From assembly GCA_937910655.1 (NCBI GenBank), contig CALEMV010000086.1:1-9887 (forward strand): a stretch of DNA of 9,887 bases. The letters run 5' to 3'. Both the position numbers and the translations under genes were made by a program. Of the stretch, positions 4,800-9,887 are shown piece after piece. The notes beneath the pieces were generated by a model. It made no database searches and had not been told where the DNA came from. It saw only the letters and a list, made by a program, of their open reading frames with translations. How positions within the stretch are numbered: position 1 is the first letter of the stretch; each line of letters begins with the position of its first letter. The DNA is from an uncultured Solobacterium sp. GTDB lineage: Bacteria; Bacillota_I; Bacilli_A; Erysipelotrichales; Erysipelotrichaceae.

Positions 4800-7469
4800 A
4801 TGGCAGTCAAAAAGAAAGAAACTAAAGAAACAAAAGTAAATACAGCCCCTGTGGAAGTTCGTGTCAAAGAAGTAGACGATAAAGTTGCCCTTGCATTAAA
4901 GGCACTAAATGACTTTGCATCATTTGACCAAGAAAAAATCGACTATATCGTCGCAAAGTGTACAGTAGCAGCACTTGATCAACACGGTACATTAGCTAAG
5001 TTGGCAATCGATGAAACAGGACGTGGTGTATTCGAAGATAAAGCAACAAAGAACTTATTTGCTTGCGAATACATGGTGAACTACCTACGTGATCTAAAGA
5101 CAGTTGGTATCATTAGCGAAGACCCTGTTACAGGTATCACAGAAGTAGCTGAACCAGTTGGTGTTGTTGCAGGTTTAACACCAGTAACAAACCCTACTTC
5201 AACAGCAATCTTCAAGAGTTTACTTGCATTAAAGACAAGAAACCCTATCATCTTTGCATTCCATCCAAATGCACAGAAGTGTTCATCTGAAGCAGCACGC
5301 ATTGTATATGAAGCAGCTTTAAAGGCTGGTGCTCCTGAAAACTGCATCCAGTGGATTGAACATCCATCTATGGACGCAACAAGTGCACTTATGAATCATC
5401 CAGGTGTTTCTACAATTCTTGCAACTGGTGGTAACGCAATGGTTAAGGCAGCTTACAGCTGTGGTAAGCCTGCATTAGGTGTAGGTGCTGGTAACGCTCC
5501 TGCATATATTGAAACAACTGCAGATATCAAGCAAGCAGTTAACGATATCGCAATGTCCAAGGCATTCGATAACGGTATGATCTGTGCTAGTGAACAGACA
5601 GTTATCGTTGATGAGAATATCTATGAAGATGTTAAGGCAGAATTCAAACACTATAATGTACACTTCTGCTCACCTAAAGAAAAGAAATTACTTGAAACAT
5701 ACATGTTTGGATATACAGCTCACTCCAAGGGCGTAGAAAATGCGAAGTTAAACGGTGCAGTTGCTGGTAAGCCAGCTGCTTGGATTGCTGAACAAGCAGG
5801 TTTCAAAGTAGATCCTCAAACATCTATCTTAATCGCTGAATTAGAAAAACCAGGTGTTCAAGAACCACTATCACGTGAAAAACTATCACCAGTACTTGCA
5901 ATGGAAAAAGCAAGTTCCGTTGAAGATGGATTTGATAAAGCAGAAGCTACTGTTATGTTAAACGGTGTTGGACATACAGCTGCGATTCATACACGTTCCG
6001 CAGAATTAGCAAAGAAGTTTGGTGAACGCATTAAAGCTTGTCGTTTAATTTGGAACTCCCCTACTACATTCGGTGGTATCGGTAATATCTATAACTCCTT
6101 TATTCCATCATTAACACTTGGTTGTGGATCTTATGGTCACAACTCAGTATCCGGTAACGTTAGTGCAATTAATCTGATTAACATCAAGAAGATAGGTAAA
6201 AGGAGAAATACAATGCAGTGGTTCAAGATTCCAAGCAAGATTTATATTGAACAAAATTCCATCACATACTTACGCGACATGCGTGAAATCAATCGTGCAT
6301 TCATCGTTACAGACCGCACAATGGTTGATTTAGGTTATGTATCAAGAATTACTGAACAGTTAGCAGCCCGTAAGAATAAGGTACAAGTTCAATTGTTCTG
6401 CGACGTTGAACCAGATCCATCCTTACAGACAGTTAAGAAGGGTTGGGAATTAATGCAAGCCTTCAAACCAGATACAATTATTGCTTTAGGTGGTGGTTCC
6501 TCCATGGACGCTGCTAAAGGTATGTGGTTATTCTACGAACACCCAGAAGTTGACTTCGCTGACTTGAAGCAGAAGTTTATGGATATTCGTAAGCGTGCAT
6601 TCCAATATCCTGAATTAGGTAAGAAGTCACACTTAGTATGTATCCCTACTACATCAGGTACAGGTTCTGAAGTATCACCATTCGCAGTTATCACAGATAA
6701 GGTTAACAAACTCAAGTATCCATTAGCTGACTACTCATTAACACCTACAGTCGCTATCGTTGACCCAGCACTCGTAATGAGCTTACCTGCACAGGTTACA
6801 GCTGACTCCGGTATGGACGTATTAACACACGCATGTGAAGCATACGTATCCGTTATGGCTACTGACTACACAGACGCTCTTGCATTAAAGGCAGTACAAA
6901 TGGTATTTGAATACTTACCAAGAGCTGTACATTATGGTGCTAAGGACGAAGAAGCTCGTGAGAAGATGCATAACGCTTCCACAATGGCTGGTATGGCATT
7001 CGCCAACGCTTACTTAGGTATGTGCCACTCTATGGCTCATAAGATTGGTGCTGAATTCCACACAGTACATGGACGTACTTGCGGTACATTATTACCATAC
7101 GTAATCCGTTATAACGGCACAAAACCAGAAAAACCAGGTCTATGGCCTAAGTACCAATACTACAACGCTGATGAACGTTACTGCCAATTAGCACACGCTA
7201 TTGGTCTCAAGTTCAACACAGTACAAGAAGGTGTTGAAAAGTTTGCCAAGGCAGTTCACGATTTAGGTATTGAAGTTGGTATGGCAATGAACTTCAAGTC
7301 ACAGAACGTTGACAAGAAGGAATGGGAAGAAAGCTTAGAGAAGTTAGCTTACCTCTCATACGAAGACCAGTGTTCCCCAGCAAACCCACGTGTTCCAATG
7401 ATCAAGGATATGATCGAATTAATGCGTGCAGCTTACGAAGGAACAGAAATTCATTACGAACAACACTAA
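4800..7469 (+). CDS. adhE: Bifunctional acetaldehyde-CoA / alcohol dehydrogenase AdhE
   Basis: An 889-residue fusion (E. coli AdhE has 891) that reduces acetyl-CoA to acetaldehyde and then to ethanol, reoxidising two NADH; the family assembles into helical filaments (spirosomes). The N-terminal aldehyde dehydrogenase domain (about 30-455) has the catalytic Cys262 in NGMICASEQ. The C-terminal iron alcohol dehydrogenase domain (about 472-885) has the NAD-binding GGGSSMD (564-570) and the expected iron ligands Asp673, His677 (MDVLTH), His743 (CHSMAH) and His757 (VHGR), whose spacing of 4, 66 and 14 equals that in E. coli. The junction is GKRRNTM (466-472). I chose the ATG at 4800 because GGAGG lies at 4787-4791; the longer frame to 4713 crosses promoter and operator. 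Codons are strongly biased (Arg mostly CGT/CGC), fitting high expression. Confidence 0.98.
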   Translation: MAVKKKETKETKVNTAPVEVRVKEVDDKVALALKALNDFASFDQEKIDYIVAKCTVAALDQHGTLAKLAIDETGRGVFEDKATKNLFACEYMVNYLRDLKTVGIISEDPVTGITEVAEPVGVVAGLTPVTNPTSTAIFKSLLALKTRNPIIFAFHPNAQKCSSEAARIVYEAALKAGAPENCIQWIEHPSMDATSALMNHPGVSTILATGGNAMVKAAYSCGKPALGVGAGNAPAYIETTADIKQAVNDIAMSKAFDNGMICASEQTVIVDENIYEDVKAEFKHYNVHFCSPKEKKLLETYMFGYTAHSKGVENAKLNGAVAGKPAAWIAEQAGFKVDPQTSILIAELEKPGVQEPLSREKLSPVLAMEKASSVEDGFDKAEATVMLNGVGHTAAIHTRSAELAKKFGERIKACRLIWNSPTTFGGIGNIYNSFIPSLTLGCGSYGHNSVSGNVSAINLINIKKIGKRRNTMQWFKIPSKIYIEQNSITYLRDMREINRAFIVTDRTMVDLGYVSRITEQLAARKNKVQVQLFCDVEPDPSLQTVKKGWELMQAFKPDTIIALGGGSSMDAAKGMWLFYEHPEVDFADLKQKFMDIRKRAFQYPELGKKSHLVCIPTTSGTGSEVSPFAVITDKVNKLKYPLADYSLTPTVAIVDPALVMSLPAQVTADSGMDVLTHACEAYVSVMATDYTDALALKAVQMVFEYLPRAVHYGAKDEEAREKMHNASTMAGMAFANAYLGMCHSMAHKIGAEFHTVHGRTCGTLLPYVIRYNGTKPEKPGLWPKYQYYNADERYCQLAHAIGLKFNTVQEGVEKFAKAVHDLGIEVGMAMNFKSQNVDKKEWEESLEKLAYLSYEDQCSPANPRVPMIKDMIELMRAAYEGTEIHYEQH
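6201..6215 (+). promoter_or_regulatory. Internal ribosome-binding-site-like sequence and in-frame ATG within adhE
   Basis: AGGAG (6201-6205) stands 7 bases before an in-frame ATG (6213-6215, Met472) at the exact start of the iron alcohol dehydrogenase domain. Initiation here would yield a free 418-residue domain. It may simply be the coding consequence of the conserved KRRN linker, so function is uncertain. Confidence 0.35.
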
Positions 7470-7473
7470 TGAC

Positions 7474-7510
7474 AAAAGGCACATCGCTCGATGTGCCTTT
7501 TACTTTTTAT
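7474..7510. terminator. Shared bidirectional terminator between adhE and the ParB-like gene
   Basis: A perfect 12-bp stem (7474-7485 with 7490-7501, AAAAGGCACATC/GATGTGCCTTTT) with loop GCTC lies between two convergent genes. The plus strand reads into TTTTACTTTTTAT, the minus strand into TTTTGTC. The TAA stop of the minus-strand gene (7502-7500) overlaps the foot of the stem. Confidence 0.9.
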
Positions 7511-7904
7511 TCTGTTGTAGCTTACTGGGTATTTGATCACACCAGCCAATCCACTTTTCTTCATAGTCATGAGCAGAAATAACTCTGTCAACCAAATCAT
7601 ATGGAGAATGAATTCCCTTTTGATTACATTGTTCTACACAATAACGATATAGATTCCAATCCAGTTCATCTTCTTCATAAACTAATGGTACCGATTCCAA
7701 GCCTGCAAGTATTGCCACAACTGCCCTTGTATGTCCATCCGTTAAGATCGGAATACCATCTAATACCTTCACAGGTAAAGGTTCAAAGTTTGATAAATCA
7801 TCTTTACGAAACCATGCTTGAATGTTCGATAGTTTTGCTTGCGAAATATAAAACTGGGATGGTTGTAAATCTTTTAATAAATAGTTAGAATCCTTATGGC
7901 TCAT
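7500..7904 (-). CDS. ParB/sulfiredoxin-fold domain protein
   Basis: A small soluble protein of 134 residues. After a short lead (LKDLQPSQFYIS, residues 10-21) comes PLPVKVLDGIPILTDGHTRA (42-61), the shape of the ParB/Srx N-terminal domain. DGHTR (56-60) sits where ParB has GERR and sulfiredoxin or DGHHR-type relatives have their nucleotide-binding motif. An acidic stretch (YEEDELDW, 76-83) and a helical tail follow. There is no helix-turn-helix region of the Spo0J/ParB kind, so a role in chromosome partition is unlikely; nucleotide binding is a reasonable inference. The ATG overlaps the stop of the upstream methyltransferase gene as ATGA, with GGAGTGG just before it, so the two are translationally coupled. 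The family is recognised from the motif only and the function is unknown. Confidence 0.7.
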   Translation of the reverse strand: MSHKDSNYLLKDLQPSQFYISQAKLSNIQAWFRKDDLSNFEPLPVKVLDGIPILTDGHTRAVVAILAGLESVPLVYEEDELDWNLYRYCVEQCNQKGIHSPYDLVDRVISAHDYEEKWIGWCDQIPSKLQQNKK

Positions 7905-8638
7905 TTACCACTCCGATAGTGATACATAATAATTCCACCTGCTACTGCTACATTTAAAGACTCAAAGCCTTCCATTTCAATACGTACACGATAGTCAGCC
8001 TGTGCAATGATATCTCGATGAACACCCTGTCCTTCATTTCCCATTACAAATGCCATACATTCTGTTACAGGTATCTCACGCATTGTCGTAGATTCCTGTA
8101 AGGAAGTCGCAATAACTTTTACACCCTGACTTTGTAATGTAGGAATTAAAGAAGAGAAGTCTTTGCGTACAACAGGAATATGAAATAATGCGCCTTGGGT
8201 AGAACGAATTGCTTTATCGTTATAAAGGTCACAAGTCTCAGTTGAACAATACACGCCATCAAAACCAAATGAAATTGCGGTACGGATAAGTGTGCCAAGA
8301 TTACCAGGGTCTTGAATACCATCCAATAATAATAGACGATTTTGTTTTGTAATATCTAACTTACGTTGATGGCAAACCGCAATGTAATGTACATTTGAAA
8401 CATTCTCAGATAACTTTGCCATAATGGCAGGTGTTACTTCTACCACATGTTCAAAGTCAAATGGTGAAGTTGTATCCGTTACAATTGTTTCTACGGCATT
8501 GGCCGCTAAAGCTTCACCAATAAGATGTTCTCCTTCCACAAGAAATAAACCCGTTTCATCACGGTATTTTTTCTTATGTAATAGCGTCCAGTTTTTTATT
8601 TTTGTATTCTGTAATGAACTTATCTTTTCCATAGCCAT
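7901..8638 (-). CDS. SpoU/TrmH-family RNA 2'-O-methyltransferase
   Basis: A 245-residue SPOUT enzyme that transfers a methyl group from S-adenosylmethionine to a ribose 2'-OH of rRNA or tRNA. Residues 5-90 resemble the SpoU substrate-binding domain (KKYRDETGLFLVEGEHLI). The catalytic domain has motif 1 DPGNLGTLIRTA (110-121, Asn113 and Arg119), motif 2 FVMGNEGQGV (197-206) and motif 3 ESLNVAVAGGI (226-236), which form the trefoil knot. It resembles RlmB/TsnR-like 23S rRNA methylases, but the target nucleotide cannot be told. The start is the ATG at 8638; another Met lies at 8632, and the ribosome binding site is weak (GTGAT). The upstream methyltransferase gene ends 12 bases before, so re-initiation after that stop is likely. 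The downstream ParB-like gene overlaps its stop. Confidence 0.93.
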   Translation of the reverse strand: MAMEKISSLQNTKIKNWTLLHKKKYRDETGLFLVEGEHLIGEALAANAVETIVTDTTSPFDFEHVVEVTPAIMAKLSENVSNVHYIAVCHQRKLDITKQNRLLLLDGIQDPGNLGTLIRTAISFGFDGVYCSTETCDLYNDKAIRSTQGALFHIPVVRKDFSSLIPTLQSQGVKVIATSLQESTTMREIPVTECMAFVMGNEGQGVHRDIIAQADYRVRIEMEGFESLNVAVAGGIIMYHYRSGK

Positions 8639-8650
8639 ATCATATCACAT

Positions 8651-9403
8651 CTATTTCGTAGCGACGATTTCAAACAAAGGAGTTGAAGCGTAATTAATTT
8701 TCTCCTCTTGCGTCCATACTCTTTGGTATACTTCTGTATCAATCTGAATATCTTGAAAGCCAATCTTCTCTAATTCTACTTTGTCCCAAGAAGGTCTATC
8801 TATAAGCGTCATCGGTAATTGTTCTGCGATATGCTCCATCTGGTCAAAGTTTTCGCCAATATTATGATCGTACAGATGCGCTCGCTTTACATTTTGTCGG
8901 TCTTCTTCATACGCATTGCGTAACTCTACAGAGAATAAGTAGTGATACCAATTCGCATCGAAGACAATGAGTTTACCTGATGGTTTTAGTACACGATACC
9001 ATTCTTGATAGGCAGCTATTGGATTCTCTAAATTCCATGTTAGATTACGGTTGATAATCACATCAACGGAATTATCTTCAAACTCCAAATGTTCTGCTGG
9101 TTGTTTGAGAAAACGAATGGATAAATGATATTTTCTTGCGTTTTCATGAGCTTGTTTTAACATCTCTTCAGTACAGTCAATACCAGTCACCTGATAACCT
9201 GCTCGACTGAGAAGAATTGCCATAAAGCCTGGGCCAGTACCGATATCTAATATCTTGAGGTCGTTCTTCTTTGGAAAGTGTCTTGTGAGTTCATTTAGCC
9301 AGGCAACCGTAGATGTCCCTGCCAGCTCTTCATTATTTTCAATGGAATAACTCCCAGCACGATTGGTCCAATATTGGATAATTTTTTCTTGAATTGTATG
9401 CAT
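8651..9403 (-). CDS. Class I SAM-dependent methyltransferase
   Basis: A 250-residue Rossmann-fold methyltransferase. Motif I is LKILDIGTGPGF (49-60). VTGIDCT (72-78) ends strand 2 with Asp76, which would hold the ribose of S-adenosylmethionine. NSVDVIINRN (111-120) and YRVLKPSGKLIVFDANW supply strands 4 and 5. The 100 residues after this are lineage-specific and give no clue to substrate; UbiE/ArsM-like small-molecule methylases have similar cores. I chose the ATG at 9403. The longer frame starts with a TTG at 9445 inside the T-tract of the preceding terminator. Upstream bases AAGG (11 bases away) and AGGGG (2 bases away) are both off the ideal distance, so translation may be weak. It opens a three-gene minus-strand run with the SpoU and ParB-like genes. 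An AT-rich TATGATAAAAT at 9439-9429 may hold the -10. Confidence 0.88.
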   Translation of the reverse strand: MHTIQEKIIQYWTNRAGSYSIENNEELAGTSTVAWLNELTRHFPKKNDLKILDIGTGPGFMAILLSRAGYQVTGIDCTEEMLKQAHENARKYHLSIRFLKQPAEHLEFEDNSVDVIINRNLTWNLENPIAAYQEWYRVLKPSGKLIVFDANWYHYLFSVELRNAYEEDRQNVKRAHLYDHNIGENFDQMEHIAEQLPMTLIDRPSWDKVELEKIGFQDIQIDTEVYQRVWTQEEKINYASTPLFEIVATK

Positions 9404-9443
9404 GTCCCCTAATTCCTTATTGTGTTCTATTTTATCATAGTTC

Positions 9444-9469
9444 AAATAAAAACCCGAATCTCTTCGGGT
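9444..9469 (-). terminator. Terminator after the right-edge SpoU methylase gene
   Basis: A 7-bp stem ACCCGAA/TTCGGGT (9452-9458 with 9463-9469) with loop of four, followed on the minus strand by TTTTTATTTG. It begins 2 bases after the stop codon of the gene to its right. Confidence 0.85.
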
Positions 9470-9471
9470 GA

Positions 9472-9887
9472 TTATAGTCTTTGTCGATAGACTTCAAAGG
9501 ATAATACTGCTGCAGCACTGGCTGCGTTTAATGCATTGCGGAAATCATTTGCGTATGGAATGTAGATATTCTGTTCAATTTCATTTCGTACTGCAGATGA
9601 TAATCCTCTCATCTCACCACCGATAGCTAGTAAGCATGGAATATGATAGTCAGCTTCTAGATATGTAATAGCATCTTTACGCATCGCAGCATAAGTCATG
9701 ATACCTTGTTTCTTAATATCTTTTACTAACTGTGGTAAGTCGTCAGACATCACAATATTCATGTATTCAAACGCACCTGCACTGGATTTGACAATTGTAC
9801 TTTCCGCACTTGCCCAATCATGTCTAGGAAGAATTAATCCATCACAACCTGCACTATATAAAGTGCGGATAATATATCCTAAATTAA
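9472..9887 (-). CDS. SpoU/TrmH-family RNA methyltransferase, C-terminal part
   Basis: The frame is open from the right edge to a TAA at 9472-9474 (137 visible residues); the N-terminus lies outside. The visible part is the SPOUT catalytic domain: NLGYIIRTLYSAGCDGL at the very edge is motif 1 with its Asn and Arg, KSSAGAFE follows, LLAIGGEMRGLSS is motif 2 and NALNAASAAAVLSFEVYRQR is motif 3. In motif 3 the usual SLNVxxA reads ALNAASA. It belongs to a different branch from the SpoU enzyme at 7901-8638, so the two are unlikely to be a recent duplication. The enzyme should methylate a ribose 2'-OH in rRNA or tRNA; the site is not known. A shorter reading from the ATG at 9762 would lose motif 1 and is not the real start. 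Confidence 0.9.
   Translation of the reverse strand, partial: NLGYIIRTLYSAGCDGLILPRHDWASAESTIVKSSAGAFEYMNIVMSDDLPQLVKDIKKQGIMTYAAMRKDAITYLEADYHIPCLLAIGGEMRGLSSAVRNEIEQNIYIPYANDFRNALNAASAAAVLSFEVYRQRL

Noticed and set aside
5081..5663. Minus-strand frames inside adhE
   Set aside because: They are shadows of a strongly codon-biased gene with every catalytic residue intact.
6180..6215. AdhE as two separate genes joined by a sequencing error
   Set aside because: The frame is continuous across the junction and the linker GKRRNTMQWF is the normal one for fused AdhE.
7601..7888. Plus-strand 95-residue frame opposite the ParB-like gene
   Set aside because: It is antisense to a gene with recognisable motifs and a coupled start; no ribosome binding site of its own.

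Overview
The window is AT-rich chromosomal DNA from a low-GC Gram-positive (Bacillota) fermenter. The signs are strong AGGAGG-type ribosome binding sites, sigma-A-like promoters, Rho-independent hairpin/T-tract terminators, a full-length bifunctional AdhE, a cre-like box and a Rex-like box. The make-up (LytTR/GHKL two-component pair, S51-like protein, several SpoU methylases) would suit Erysipelotrichia or Clostridia, but I cannot fix the genus from sequence alone. I see no transposase, integrase, tRNA, rRNA, CRISPR array or phage gene.

Left part (1-4274, all on the minus strand, read right to left): an S51 (peptidase E-like) protein, a RimJ/RimL-type GNAT acetyltransferase, a LytTR response regulator, its GHKL (AgrC-type) sensor kinase, a terminator, and the first 349 codons of an ABC exporter that runs off the left edge. 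Regulator and kinase overlap by ATGA and form a signalling pair. The ABC exporter just downstream is a plausible target or partner, but the terminator separates its transcription. The S51-like protein carries His where the family has its nucleophilic Ser.

Centre (4302-7501, plus strand): a small acylphosphatase is transcribed divergently from the S51-like gene, with overlapping promoters. After a terminator comes adhE, which converts acetyl-CoA to ethanol while reoxidising NADH. Its leader holds a cre-like site, an extended -10 promoter and a perfect Rex-core palindrome at the predicted transcript start. That layout suggests joint control by carbon source and NADH/NAD+ ratio.

Right part (7500-9887, minus strand): the 3' part of one SpoU/TrmH RNA methyltransferase and its terminator, then a class I SAM methyltransferase, a second SpoU/TrmH 2'-O-methyltransferase and a small ParB/sulfiredoxin-fold protein, the last two overlapping by ATGA. 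This cluster converges on adhE and shares a bidirectional terminator with it.

Most of the window is ordinary housekeeping and accessory content. The points most worth a second look are the Ser-to-His change in the S51-like protein, the compact adhE control region, an internal ribosome-binding-site-like sequence at the AdhE domain junction, and a possibly leaderless response-regulator transcript. I do not see a clear-cut new multi-gene system.
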